Made by a program: the position numbers and the translations under genes. From assembly GCA_028023455.1 (NCBI GenBank), contig JAQFVV010006273.1, forward strand, positions 370,001-434,000: a stretch of DNA of 64,000 bases. Reading direction: 5' to 3'. This stretch comes from Epiperipatus broadwayi. Taxonomy: Eukaryota; Onychophora; Udeonychophora; Euonychophora; Peripatidae. Below the pieces are notes generated by a model that saw only the letters and a program-made list of their open reading frames with translations, was not told the DNA's origin and did not search any database. The first letter of the stretch is position 1; each line of letters starts with the position of its first letter. Shown piece after piece: positions 26,105 to 39,170 of this stretch.

Positions 26105-26700
26105 TTTAAAATAAACTTTATGATGGTGAAAATTATATCTAGTTCTATATTTTTAAAATTATTCTTCCAAATTTTTTATAATTATTTTATATAATATAAT
26201 AAGTGTATCAATTTTATAAATCTAGGCAGAGAAATAGATTGAAAATCGTCTGTCAAAGTTATATTGATCATGTGACTTTTATACTACATACTTTCACACT
26301 CTGCTTGTTTGAATTAATAACAGAGTTTGAAATATTTAAGTTGTATTATAGAACTGAATGTAATTACTATCTATCATAGAAGTGAATATTAAATAGTTGT
26401 TATAAATGTTTCTAAATGTTTTAAAATAGTATCATAAAGACGAATACACTCATAATATAAAAACTAAATATTTTATTTAAATAAAACTAGATAAATTGAA
26501 TATTAAAAATGGAATAGATTATTAAAGTTATTTTAACAGTTATCTTAAATGTTTAAATAGTTTTGATAAAGTAATAATTGAATTAAAAGTGGAATTTTAA
26601 ATAATATTTTTTAAATTTTATTACGTCATAAAAATTTTTATTTTTTGAAACTTGATTCTGCTATAAACTGAAAATATGTAAATTTGTTCTCAAGTTAAAG
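26105..26700. other. AT-rich DNA, no gene seen
   Basis: Nothing recognisable before the promoter-like block that begins near 26705. Confidence 0.5.
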
Positions 26701-26704
26701 TAAG

Positions 26705-26802
26705 AATCAACCAATCAAATGAGGTATTCTTACAGACTATAAATATGAATTGCACGGGAGTATAAGAGGAGATTAATAATGTATTGAAACCAGAGAAAGG
26801 TA
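26705..26802 (+). promoter_or_regulatory. Promoter-like block: CCAAT, TATA, first exon, splice donor
   Basis: AACCAATCAAAT (CCAAT box at 26711-26715) is followed by TATAAATA at 26738-26745. A transcription start would be expected near 26768, and AGAAAGGTAAAT at about 26794-26805 is a good splice donor. The spacing fits a core pol II promoter with a short first exon. There is no experimental or homology support. Confidence 0.4.
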
Positions 26803-29605
26803 AATTATAGCTATCAAAGAGATAGTATTTTTAAATTTTTATTTTAGTCAATTTTTTAGTACTTTCTTATAACTTTATCTGCAAAAAAAAAACTAATTGA
26901 TAATTTTAAAGTATTTTGCAAAAGAGAGTTTAAAAAAAATAATATATTTAGAAACTTCATGGAAATGATTTTCTAGTTTTTTAAAAGTTACTTGCCAGGA
27001 GTATTTTATCTGAAGTTTAACCTAAACTACGCAATAGAGATGGATATACTACAAAATAAAATATGTTTAAATTATAATACAGCTTTATTTATTCTCAACT
27101 GGAGGATTATTCTAACTCATATAAAAATAATTCGGGCATTATGCTGGAAGTTTAAACAGAAAACTATTTGCCATCTAAAAAAATTTGTGACGCATTATTT
27201 ATAAGCTTATCCAGGAGTTTTTTTTTAAAAAAAGAATAAGATATTTATATAGTATGAGTTATCATAAAATATAATGAAAGAAATAGAATGTTTAGTCCTT
27301 TTTGAAGGAAACATTTTTTTAAATATATATTTTACAAGAATTAAAAAGAACTTATTAAGAAATAAAACCTATATAAAAAAATGAACATATAGTAGATAAA
27401 TAAAGGATGGATTAATGAAAATACAAATATTGTGTAAAAGTTTACCGGATAACTTAAGTTAAATTGAACAGAGTGATGCATCAGAGAATATTGAATAAAC
27501 TTCGTGGGAATAATTCTTTAATATTACAGTTTAATAATTTTCATTCTGAACAGTAAAGACCCAGGATTATTTTCTATAAATTTTACTAAATGGATTAAGA
27601 GAACATTTTAAAACTCTAGAGAAAATAATAAACATTTTTGGATTTTATCATGAACTATGGTCAAGTGAAGACGTAATTATAGTTTTAAATTTTTATTTTA
27701 CTAACTTAGTTAAATGTAAATTTTTCTATTTATAAGATTAGAAAAACATAAAACAATTTGTTAATAACATAAAATTTATAATATAATCTAATAATTTAGA
27801 TAAGAATATTTTTAAATAAAACGTATGGATGTGTCTTTTCATTTATGTATGCAATGTTTTTCTATATCCAGTGGATAAAAGAAGCCTACTAAAAATGATG
27901 ACCAGATAAAAAGGGTTATTTGGTAATAATAATAACTATTAATAATTTATAATGTATATTTTTGTTTTCTTTAGATCATCTATGAATCTAAGAATGGAGT
28001 GTAAAAGTTTTAATTATATGTAATGCATTTTCATACAACATTTTAAAAAAACATTATGAGATAGGATTAATTTGAAAATATGCATACGACGATTATTATT
28101 TTTATATATTAGTAATATAATCCAACATAATAACAAATAATTATGTGATTCTTTTAGAACTTTCATGTTATTGGATATTCAAATATTGTCTAAGTAGATT
28201 GTATATGATTAAACATATAGAATAATGAAGTAAGCAAACTTTTCTTATGGAAAAGTGAAATTGTTTTAAACTATCAATGAATTTTATTTATTGTTTTGTA
28301 AATGCAGATAGTTATTTATCGATGTAAGATGTAGAAAAATCTTGAGAAATAATGTTGAGATAGTGGCTTGGAAGTACTATAGTGAACAGGAAACCAAGAT
28401 GATGTTTTTAAGAAATAGGATATGATAAGGAATAGAAATAATATTTAGTCTTTGTGTGAATATCAGCATAGTTAACAAAGCCCTATGACTGGTACACATT
28501 TTATTTGGACAGTGTTTTTATATGTCTTTAAATATTTGATGTTTTAAATAAAGCTGAAGAAGTAGCTTTAACATCATTCATGTATTAGGTTATTAGACAG
28601 GTAAAGGTCATACCTCTTTGCACTGTGCCATGATTTTTTGAGATATATTAAGAGTGATACTCTAGCTTTCTTCCTTAAATCCTATACATCTGTTTCGCTA
28701 TCTTTATTTCATGTAACTGCATCGTTCAGTAAGATATTTTGAAAAGAAATGATAAATAATTTAGAACTTAGGTTATGCTATTATTTTGTATAAGATTGGT
28801 TTATTTGCTTAGAAGGAATAGAATTTATAACTTGAAATTGAAGGTCCAAAGTATCCTAAGGAAATGAAAGAATCATAGAATATATTTTGAATTTATTTTC
28901 GGAAATGAAATATAAATTTTTAAAATAGAGTATCTAAACAAGATATTTTCTTTAGAATGTTGATTATTTTTGAATGCTTTATTTTTTTTTGAAGAAAAAT
29001 AAGTATTGCATATTTTTAAAATACAATAGTACAAAGTAAATTATATAAACAATCTGCATAGTATATTTTTGTTCATTGAATAACAGAAGTATATTGATTA
29101 TTACACTTATATCATACTAAAGTAAGGCTAAATAAGAATGTATTATGATTAGTAAACATCGTGTGATAAAACACTAAAATCTAGTACTGAATTTTGGATG
29201 AATATTTTATGTAACATCTTTGACTTTGCAAGATGAAAATTTTTTTTAATATTTTGAGAAATCCGTACTCATTATAAAGTTAATTTTGTTTTTTCTGTAG
29301 AATGTTTTGCTATGAATTTTTTTTAAAAAAATAAGATAGTTTAATAATATTAAGGATGAAATATTTTGCTGATAAGTAAATATATTTATAATAAGTTAAC
29401 CATAATGAGAAACCAAATGGTAACATTTTTTTTATATTTTGTCTTAAGTATAAATAAAGATATAACTAAACTATAAACTATTTTTTATATAACTTAGTAG
29501 ATAAAAATGTAAGATTAAAATAAGGATATCCATTGTAAATAGTGTACATAAATTGTTTATTTTATTTGTTGTTGTTAATAAACTTTGTTAAAATTTGTTT
29601 TTCAA
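26768..29605 (+). ncRNA. Possible noncoding transcription unit
   Basis: Between the promoter-like block and a canonical AATAAA at 29577-29582, followed by a GT/T-rich stretch, the plus strand is strongly enriched in G over C (in 28321-28440 I count 30 G and 6 C). Such asymmetry is typical of long-term transcription in one direction. No coding exon is recognised; the 70-codon open frame at 26992-27204 has no known motif. This is inference from composition and signals only; an intron of an unseen gene is equally possible. Confidence 0.3.
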
Positions 29606-32600
29606 AATTTTTGTGTCTTGATTGTTTATTTCTCCACTTCACTGCATGAAATCACGATATATTCATAACAATTGAAACAAAAATATAATTTTGCACAAAA
29701 AGATAAATAGAGAGTTATATTTAAGAATTTAAATATTTTATTGGTATTCTTTTAATTAAATAATTATAATTTTACATTGCTTTATTGGTCATAAATCAGT
29801 TATCACAATAGTATACTGAATTATATGCTATCAGCTGCCACACATCCTTTGTTTATCAGATTATCATATGCTACTACGTATTTATTATATTATTACATGA
29901 AGGTAAAAGATTATATAAAATTATTTTATTATTTTATTATGGTAATAAAAATATAATGAAAAGAAAAGATATCCAGTAGTAGTTAAACAATGAAGAATAT
30001 TATTATTATTATTATTTATTATTATTAGTTTCAATGTAGTAGATTATGACATAAAATCCTTTCTCATATTTTACTACCGTATTTTTAAATTAACTTAGAA
30101 TAAACTTTATGAACCTGAGATTATTTTATTGAGCTAGATTATTAAATAGAAGATTAAGATTTAATTATTAGTTTAGTCTTAGTGAGTAGAAGTTATTAAA
30201 GTCATAAGAATACTATGAGTTTGTTATTTAAAATAGTAATAAGGGGGATAGTGTTCTTATGCCATTGAGGTAGTATCCTGTGGGATATTGGCTCAATGTA
30301 ATCTATCTTGTCACCTGTATTTTCACTTCAAGTCTCATGAAAATATTAAATATTTATTTAATTTATTTTTATAAACTGAACCTTATTCGTATTTTAAATT
30401 TGAGCTAGTGAAACATTTTAATTTTAATGCTGAATATTTTATTTATTAATTATTAACTGAGCTAGAACCCGTTTTATTTTATACCATATACTATTCGGAA
30501 GTGAAGATACAAAGAGCCTAGGTTAGAATATATATATTCTAACCTAATAAAAAATGAATGACTTCTTTTTTATTAAATCAATTCCGGAAGCCTAATTCTA
30601 TTAAAGAGAATTTGGACGCTTCCGTCTAGGACGGGTAGCAAACCCTCTTTATTACCTAATAGCTCTTCGTTTGGTTAGTTATATTAATTCAGCTACAGCG
30701 ATATGCAGTTCAGACAGAGATAGAATAAAAAAAAATTATCATTAATAAAATAAATTTAAAAAGAAAATTTAGAATAAACTAACATTCTTTCTCTATCCAA
30801 AACACATTCTCTGAGCTGTAAGTACTTGCACTGTTCGACAATGATGATGATGATTTCATGTCATTGTTAATATTACTGACTAAAATAAAACATTCATTAA
30901 TTTGCCAATATGATCTCAATATTTTATTATTATACAATCAGAAGTTTCAATCTCTTAAGCCATGCCACGCTTGTAATATTGATCATAATGAATCAATTCT
31001 TAATTTAAGAGCACTTATAATAATGACACTAATCTCAGGGTTCTCTGTTATTTTTAAAGAAAAATACTCGGCAGTATTGTGTTGTCGCATATGACTGACA
31101 TTCTGGTCGGCTATAGGAAACATTTACCTTATTTAAATTCCAGGTGTCTTCATCCACATATCAACTATTATAATATTTAATGAGATGATAACCATATTCA
31201 ATAACAACGCATAATTTTGAATAATACAGCCCTTTTTAATCCAGAATCTCAGTCGGAATGATGAAAAGACAAGGGTGCTTTTGTGTCCTTCCATTATCCA
31301 TGACAACACAATAATTTAACTAAGATTTATTACTTAGACACTTCACTTAAATGTGTACGAAATAATGTGCAACCAAAACCTACTAGTTTGGGAATAAAGT
31401 GGTTTTACACACATATAAAATAAAATATCTTGGTCTGAAGTTTTCAATTCCATAAATAATTCTTATTAAATTAAACTATACTGAAATATTCTGATCTGCT
31501 TACAATTGTCTATCTGGTGTATTGAATTTAAGATTTCATAAATGATTTTGGACTCAAGAAAGTATTGCAAGTATTATGCCAATACACTTTTATTTAGCAC
31601 ACAAGAAAAATGACTCAAGACAACTTGTAACAAGACTATAATTTATTATTAAATTTTAACAAGATTATGATTTATTATTACAATTTAACAAAACTATCCT
31701 TTATGATTAACATAATAAACAAACATATACAATTTATTCGATCCCATATGGATAAAACAAAATATAACTAACATTAATTCGTCTATACTTTTAGACCTGG
31801 ATTCGAACTACTTCTTCATCTTCTTTTTACATTTATGCAAATTGAATATAACAAAATAAATATTATTATCGATACATCAACTCATCCGTTTAGTGTATCT
31901 TATATGAACGGTTACTTAACTTTATTAACTAACTATTTGTTTTAAAATACAAATAATCTGATTCTAGGCAATGCGTACAAACGATTTTTATTATCATATC
32001 TTTAACTAAATGATAGTTTTTATTTAGATAACTTATTATAATTTATGGGTTATTTATCAGAAGTTACACTTATTATTTTAATGTTTACCTTAATAACAAC
32101 TGAAGTTGTTATACACACTGTATTCCTCAGTATAAGTTATATTGTGAGTGCTATTAATCATTAACCCGAATTAAACCTAGTATTTGAACCCTCCATTGGC
32201 AAATAAAAATTTCTAAATCACGCAATTTTAAACTTACTCTCTCCATTGACTTACTTGTGGATTACCAGCACTATTCCGCCGCACAATCCAGACATTGATC
32301 ATATATACTAGCACGCTATTTTTACTAAATGGATCTTGAGGAATTAACCTCCAATATATCCGTTATCTTGCCATAACTTTCTAAACAAAACACAATATTC
32401 AACACCTTCTGTGGTGGAATTATCTCTATTTTCTCATGAGGAATATGGAATAACACTGAAGGTCTGTAGAATTAACTACTACATTAAAATAGTTTGGTGG
32501 GTCCTTGCCTCTTACTTGGGCATAATAGGAACACACACCAAATATAATCCTCTCCTGGGATTTTAACGAATGAAATACACTAAATACGATATAAATTACT

Positions 32601-34560
32601 GATCATCCTAACTCTGAGAAGCGATCACTTGGGTTATAAACATACCCGAATACTAGATTTATCTATTCCCCTCATGGAAAATAAAGCTTTTGGGGAGATC
32701 ATTTTCTATCCCACAAAATAAAGACATTACAATTATTACTTATGCGAATCTTAAGCATATACCAATGCTATATCGGGGCAAGACAAGCAAATACACTAAT
32801 TACACTAAATTTATGTTCCGGGGTATACTTAGATCAGCGTCCGAAATCAATGGATAACACAGAATAAACCATAATAATTTTCACTTTTGCCAAAGAAACA
32901 TTCAACAAGTAATTGGTAGTCTAGTATTTTGAACTTAATTAAGTGAATGCGTTAATAAAGAATAATTGGGAATAAGTTCCTCAATTAACATAGTATAAAT
33001 TTGTTTCAAACTTTGAATAAGTAATATCCTGTATAGCACTTCTCTTTAATTACTTCTGATAATTTTAACTAGATATTTTACCTATTAAGTATCTAAATTT
33101 TTCTTCTTTTACGCATCTAACATATAAATTTATACCCATAATTGCATATCATAAGTAAACACATTTTATAAAAAAAAAATTTTCCATGTCAAATATAAAT
33201 TTAACCTAGAATAATTACAGGAAAACATACCTTTATGATTACAAGGTCATTTAAATATTACTTGAATATACAGCCTTTAACCTGTTGATATAAAAAAAAA
33301 ATACACATAATTTTACAAATTAGTAAAAAAAAATCATTACTTAACAAGTGCTTATTATCTCACTAGAAAAATATTTTTCCGTTGGGCAATTTATCTAGAT
33401 GAAGAACTTGATCCATTCGTAGTTCACGAAGCAAATTTAACAAGAAACACATTTTATTATTTCATTTATATAAAAGTTGCCTCCATTCTGGTGCAATTAA
33501 TAAATTAGGCAAAGAAAACATAGCAGCGTTGGATGTTAACTCTTCCTTGAATTAACTGATATAATTTTGGGATCCAAGAAAACAATACATATTTTAACAT
33601 GACGAATATTTGACGATAGACGATTACATATACAATTCTTTTCTTTTTACTATTGGCGATACGTATCATTTTTAGCTATCTGGCTTATGAATAAAATAAT
33701 GCGCGAATTTTTCCAAAATACTATTATTATAAGGACTGCAGCAGACTTACGTGGATATGAAGTTTTAACGACTCCAATTGATGTATAATATAACATATTA
33801 TTTTATGGTTATAATTAAATCACTAATGTTTGTAGTTTTTTATTCCTACTCTAGGAATTGTAATTTTTCTTTAATAATGAATTCTCCGTAAAATGCACAC
33901 ATACAAATTTTCTAATATTTGCCTTGAGAAAATTTATATTTTCTTTTTAAAAAATATACAGGTGCATAAGTAAATATCCTTTATCATTAATATTATTTCT
34001 AGATAATTTTCAGTGAATAAAACATATTTTAACGTGGGGAACTTATATTGTTTTTCAAAGCAGACAATTTCTTTTAGAAAGAGCGTGAAATTTTCTAGTT
34101 AACTTTCCTTGGCTTTTATAATATGTCTTTTAAATTATAAATTTTCTTTTATACCACGAAAAGATAATTAAATAAGGTAAAGTTAACAAATCATTGATTA
34201 TTTCCTGGAAATTACTCATATTACTTATTTTAAATATAATGACATTTTCCGTGATTGCTGTAGTCAATACGGTCATTTTGAACTTTAGCATAAGATAGTA
34301 CATTTTTGCGTATAAAAAGCTTTAAAATAGGTAGATGGCAATAGAAAACAGAATATCTTATCAAATAGGATTAGCCACGCATGATATTATTAAAAATTTA
34401 CTTGACTTATATTTATTTCTGCAATAAAAAATAATAAAAAAATTTGTTACCGAATTTCAGTACTGCTTCCTCCTTGTAAAACTAAAGTCAGACTAAACTT
34501 TCTTCAAAATTTGGCGGTCTTCTTTTAGCGACCTCTTACAGAAAAATAATCATTTAATTA
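29606..34560. other. Non-repetitive AT-rich DNA with C-over-G skew, no gene recognised
   Basis: From about 30.7 to 34.5 kb the plus strand has more C than G (32221-32340: 30 C, 16 G), opposite to the preceding 3 kb. TAT/TTA repeats lie at 29999-30025. A GC-richer patch at 30580-30680 can form a hairpin (GGAAGC with GCTTCC, AATTCT with AGAATT). I looked for coding frames and transposon domains on both strands and found none that I could support. Confidence 0.5.
30519..30546. repeat. Perfect 28 bp palindrome
   Basis: The two halves, TAGGTTAGAATATA and TATATTCTAACCTA, are exact reverse complements with no spacer. Confidence 0.9.
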
Positions 34561-35067
34561 TAACATAAACAAAAGAAAGGAAAAAAAAAAAACTTATTAC
34601 AGTCATATATTTTTCCATATGATTTACATGAATTACAAAGTAATTTGACAAATAATGAAAAATAATAAATATACTCAATTAATAATTAGTGATGTATATT
34701 TCTTTTAAATATGATTTTCTACAAAATAAATTATCAGAAGTTATTGTGCTTTATGACAAGACATTCATCTACTCTCCCCCTCTACCCATCCAAAATCAAT
34801 TACTGTTTATGATAGGTGCTTTTATACTATATTAAATTGCTCTTATTGTTAATATTTTAATTAAATTATTCATGCTCTTCTTCAAAATGACATCAAATTA
34901 CTAAATTTTTTAGTTATTTGCTTAAAACACGTTAAAGTGAGTAAATAGCATATTTTATTAATCACTTAATATTATTATTATTTTACTTTTTTATTTCCTA
35001 GAAAAGGATAGCATTGTTTTCCTGTGGAAACAATGCTAAATAAACCAAGTGTCAATAACACTAGGTT

Positions 35068-35104
<37 letters not shown>

Positions 35105-35144
35105 TAGGTTACAATATATATATATAAAGAGGTATACCTATATA
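34561..35144. other. AT-rich DNA with hairpin and TA tract, no gene
   Basis: It contains the hairpin at 35009-35038, the (AT)n tract at 35071-35102, and ACTAGGTTACAATATAT duplicated at 35060 and 35103 on both sides of that tract. Confidence 0.6.
35009..35038. repeat. Short near-perfect hairpin
   Basis: TAGCATTGTTTTCC, a 3-base loop and GGAAACAATGCTA pair along 13 bp with one bulged T. It is too short for a microRNA precursor and has no terminator role in a eukaryote. Probably a transposon relic or chance. Confidence 0.7.
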
Positions 35145-35600
35145 TGATTGCAGAAAGGAATGTTATTAACTGAAAGAAGACCTTTTGATTCCTCTTTGAA
35201 AATTCTTGATGTAAACAAAAATGAATGAGTTTACCTCTAATATATATTAACTAGTATGTGAAGTTTACACTTTTTACCTCTGAACTAAAAAATACATTAG
35301 CCTTTCTTTTCAAATGTCTATGTGTATGAATGATTTTTTTAGATATTTATAATTATGACAGACAATACTGAATTATGTCCATTATTTTCTAGATCAACCC
35401 AAATGGCAGCTGGTGGCTGAACACAGAGGATACTAAAAATCGCATGATTGCCAACCCAGGCTACCATTTAATGCCAACATTCATTTAGTTACTTCCAACT
35501 TGTAAATCACTTTCAATTAATTTGAAAAATGGATATATACTTTACTATAAAGATACAAATAATGAAAGCACAAGAAAATTATGATTAGAAAAACTATTAT
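35145..35600 (+). pseudogene. RTE-type LINE, copy 6, 5'-end fragment
   Basis: GCAGAAAGGAATGTTATTAA, AGACCTTTTGATTCCTCTTT, AATTATGACAGACAA and ATGGCAGCTGGTGGCTGA match the 5' untranslated region of copies 2, 3 and 5, and 35500-35600 matches the start of the endonuclease region with about 100 bp deleted (TATACTTTACTATAAAGATA). Homology then ends. Only the 5' end survives, the opposite of the usual 5' truncation. Confidence 0.8.
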
Positions 35601-36250
35601 TCAGTACAAAATATTATATATTGTGATTCCTAAAAACTATACCTATAGAAAATATTAGATATATAAATTTTATATCAGTTCTTGATATATGCTTATCAAT
35701 TAATAAGTTGAAATTTTCAAATTATAAACAAAAAATATTTTCTGACATAAAAAAAGAGAATAATCAAAACTAAGAAGTTGTTTAATAAAAATATAATTTC
35801 TCAATGACCTAAGTATCATTTAATTAATTATGACACTAATAAACTTTATAAACTGTGATCAAGTGGCAATAACAATCGAAAACAAAGAGAACAATATTAC
35901 TATACATTTTATACCATTATAATACTGTTATTTTAGTTTTATTGTATATATATATGAAAATTTATGTTTTTTATTTTAGAAAATTCACAGTCGGAATGAT
36001 AATAGACAGTGACCAATAAAAATTATATATTGTAAATGCTTTTTGCATTCAAAAGGAGATTTCTTCTTTAAACTCAGCTCTTGTTTTTGAAGTCAAAAAG
36101 TGTTTACAGTATATAATTTTTATTAGTCACTGTTTATTATAAGCTCTATGATTTTTCTAAAATAAAAATAGAAATATTCACATATATAAAAATATTTAAA
36201 CAATTGTATTTGTTAAAAATTATTAAAATTATATGCATTGCATATATATA
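35601..36250. other. AT-rich DNA, no gene seen
   Basis: A short inverted match (AATAATTATATATTG-type phrases around 36020 and 36112, plus GTGACCAATAAAAATTATAT versus AATTTTTATTAGTCAC) frames about 110 bp at 36008-36132, a small foldback. Nothing else is recognised. Confidence 0.55.
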
Positions 36251-37205
36251 TGATCACTAATTGGAGCTTACCGATAGCTCTAATCAAGCTTTATTTTATA
36301 AGTGCCAAAAGAGAAAGAATTCTAAATCTCTATCGGGGGTCCGTATCTCCAGACCAATTGGTTTCGAGCTTGTGGCTTATCTCAGTGGAGCACTGGGACT
36401 CTAAAAACTAGATCCAAAATACCATCTCAAAAGTCAGCACTTATAAAACATGTTTCTATCAATATGAAAGCATAAACTTTTCAGACATGTAAATGTCTTC
36501 AAATCCAGCCTTACAAACCAGATAGTCATATGGGTCTGAATTCAGCTCAGTTTCACCACATAGTAATAGCCTCTGCAATATAGCATCGCAAAAACCTTCA
36601 AAGATACACTTATAATAATTAAAATGAGTCATAAATTTCATAACTTGCTTTTAAGCTTGCATTTTATGATCAAATCAAGCTTTATTTTAAAAGTGCTGAA
36701 AAAGAACGAATTGACAATCTCTTATAAAATAAAGCTTGATTAGAGTTATTGGTAAGCTCCATCTAGTGATCATAAAATGCAAGCTTAAAAGCAAGTTACA
36801 AAATTTATGACTTGTTTTAATTATTATAAGTGTACCTTTGAAGGCTTTTGTGATGCTATATTGCAGAGGCTACTATTACAAGGTGAAACTGAGCTGAATT
36901 CAGACTCATATAGCTACCTGCTTTGTAAGGCTGGATTTGAAGACATTTATGTGTCTGAAAAGTTCATGCTTTCAAATTGATAGAAATATGTTTTATAAGT
37001 GCTGACTTTTGAGTTGGTATTTTAGATCTAGTTTCTAGAGTCCCAGCATTTCACTGAGGTGAGCCATAAGCTTGAAACCAATTGGTCTGGAGATAGGGAC
37101 CCCCGATAGAGATTTTGAATTCTTTCTTTTTTGGCACTTACAAAATAAATCTTGATTAGAGCTATTGGGTGATCGTAAAATGCAAGCTTAAAAGCAAGTT
37201 ACGAA
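36251..37205. repeat. RepC: ~950 bp palindrome of ~415 bp arms
   Basis: The left arm (36251-36668) and right arm (about 36763-37176) are inverted copies at high identity, for example AGACCAATTGGTTTCGAGCT versus AGCTTGAAACCAATTGGTCT and CTTCAAATCCAGCCTTAC versus GTAAGGCTGGATTTGAAG. The ~95 bp centre is itself a mini-palindrome built from the arm ends (AATCAAGCTTTATTTTA with AAATAAAGCTTGATT). After 37176 the phrase AAAATGCAAGCTTAAAAGCA, which also stands at the junction of arm and centre, is repeated. A 60-codon open frame in the left arm is also partly open in the right arm, but it has no known domain. A third, single copy lies at 46236. Confidence 0.93.
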
Positions 37206-37615
37206 ATTATACTTAGGCTACTTAGAGGCTCTGAACATGGTAGATAGTCAAAAACTTTAGAGATAAAGTCCAATGACAAATAAACATGCCTGATCAAAAG
37301 TTTCACTTTGCATTGTAAGACTAAGTATGGCTCCAATACAAAAAGTACTTTATATCTCCCTTTTCTTTTCTTTAATCACTTAAGTTATTACAGGACCTGA
37401 TTGCAGTGACCCTCTCATGCCATTAGACATCTTTTTATACTAACTACAACATGGAATTGTATAGTGATGAAATAATTTCATTTTTCATTATTTCTTACTC
37501 CAATTCACTTTTTTGTTTAACTCAAGCTGTTGATAATTAACAATGCATTAATAGGGATAGACTCAATAGGCTGGAAATTTTTAGTTATAATTTTGCTCAT
37601 AATAGAGCAATTAAT
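37206..37615. other. No feature recognised
   Basis: Between RepC and the LINE remnant; nothing recognised. Confidence 0.5.
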
Positions 37616-37619
37616 AATG

Positions 37620-39170
37620 AATCACTTTGGAACTGGATTTGAGTGAAATGAGAATATCAAGTGATGAATATTATTTATTTAGGCAGCCCTATTTAGGAAT
37701 CCTTCTGCCTATTGTAGAAATGGAAGGTTCTACAAAATGTGGTCAAAAATGGTCTGAGTCAAACAACAATAATAAGAAGGCATTGGCAGTACTAGATATA
37801 AGTATTATAAAACTTTTTAACATAAATACATGGGATAAATAACTTTTTCCGGTACAAAATCTTCAAAATTAGAACATAGGACTGCACTATTGGCTAAAGA
37901 ACTGTCAAGATTTGAAATCAATATAATTTATCTTAGTAAAAATTATATCCCAGAAGAAGGAAGTTTAATGAAGCAGATGAATAGACACAATTATTTTGGG
38001 AAAGACAGGTCAGTCAGTGAAAATAGAATGCAAAGTGTTGGATTAAATTACTTTGCACAATAGTATTAGTGCTCATTTTATTAGTCCATATGCTCCAACC
38101 TTAAATTGAGAGTAAAAGCTTTTATTCATTATTGGATAACATTATAGATCTAAACCTTCTTGGAGACTTTAATTGTCAAGTAATTGACTTTGGAGAAGAG
38201 TTATTGAAAATTTTGAGGCATTTGAAATGGAAACTAGAATTAAGAAAGAATTTTAGGATGGTGATGTTTGTAATTGTTTACAGACAAAATAATGAAATCT
38301 GGATCAAGATACAATAGTACAAGTTTGATAATAGAGGATTTTTCATTTGAATTATTTAAAAAGGAAAACAAAGATTTCATCTTTTTGGATTCTGAATTTA
38401 CAACATGTGGATAATTGTGCTATTTTTTCTAGTTCAAAAGACAATTTATAAAATGTTATTAATGTTATGAAAGCAAGACATAAAGACTTTGATAAAAGAA
38501 AATTCTCAGCAACTTTTACTTCGGATTTTTATCAATTTAAAAATGTAAATCAGTTTAAATACATTTGTAGTTTATAACTAGAAAGGAAGACTTAAATGTT
38601 GAGGTATAATACAGATTTCAAAGCTGCTTTTAATAGGTTAAACAATTGAGTATTTGGTTCCAGGGAAATCACTATTGCAATTACATTAATCATACGTGAA
38701 ACTGTTGTTTTACCTTATTCATTGTAATGAAGACTTGAAGATCAGAGATGTTTCATTTAAGATTCTCTGTATGATTTTAATAATATTATATCATAAAAAC
38801 AATCAATATGTTCTTCAATTTTCTGGATCCTACATTCATTGGATTGGGCAGTAAAATAAATGAGCAATGCAAAACTTCCTAAAAAAGTGTTTTATGGGGA
38901 ACATTAGTATGGTATTCAAGTGGAGATAGACCAGCCTATGTTATAAGATTATTTCAAAAAGTTTCTAAACAAATGTGCTAGAATACTGTCGACTATTTTC
39001 TTTTGGGAAAATATGGCAGAGAATAGAATACATTGGAGAGCTATGATTAGACATAGCATTAAAATATTTCAGAAAGAAAGATTTTCCACTAACGAAATGA
39101 AAAGACAAGATTGTAAAATAATGAATAAACAAGAAAGTGGACCAGAATATACTACATGTTGAACATATTC
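37620..39170 (+). pseudogene. Second LINE lineage (non-RTE), endonuclease and C-terminal remnant
   Basis: About 37730-37860 (ESNNNNKKALAVLDIS) and 38070-38200 translate as an APE-type endonuclease piece: ISPYAPTLN followed by LLGDFNCQVIDFGEELL, equivalent to the (S)AYAPT and GDFN motifs. About 38420-38580 reads like the stretch after the RT catalytic motif, ending VNQFKYI, where LINEs of this type have a F(K/T)YLGS motif. About 38600-38660 gives NTDFKAAFNRLNN.VFGS. About 38870-39150 gives LPKKVFYGEL and HWRAMIRHSIKIFQKERFST, the C-terminal motifs of this LINE type. The core RT between endonuclease and C-terminus is missing, so an internal deletion of around 1.5 kb or more is inferred. Many stops. 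I do not assign a clade. Confidence 0.72.

Noticed and set aside
31785-32200. Minus-strand B-box-like sites (near 31793 and 32183) as tRNA genes or LTR primer-binding sites
   Set aside because: No A box, acceptor stem or LTR pair could be matched to them.
35009-35038. Short hairpin as a bacterial-type terminator
   Set aside because: The context is eukaryotic, no gene ends here, and there is no T-run directly after the stem.
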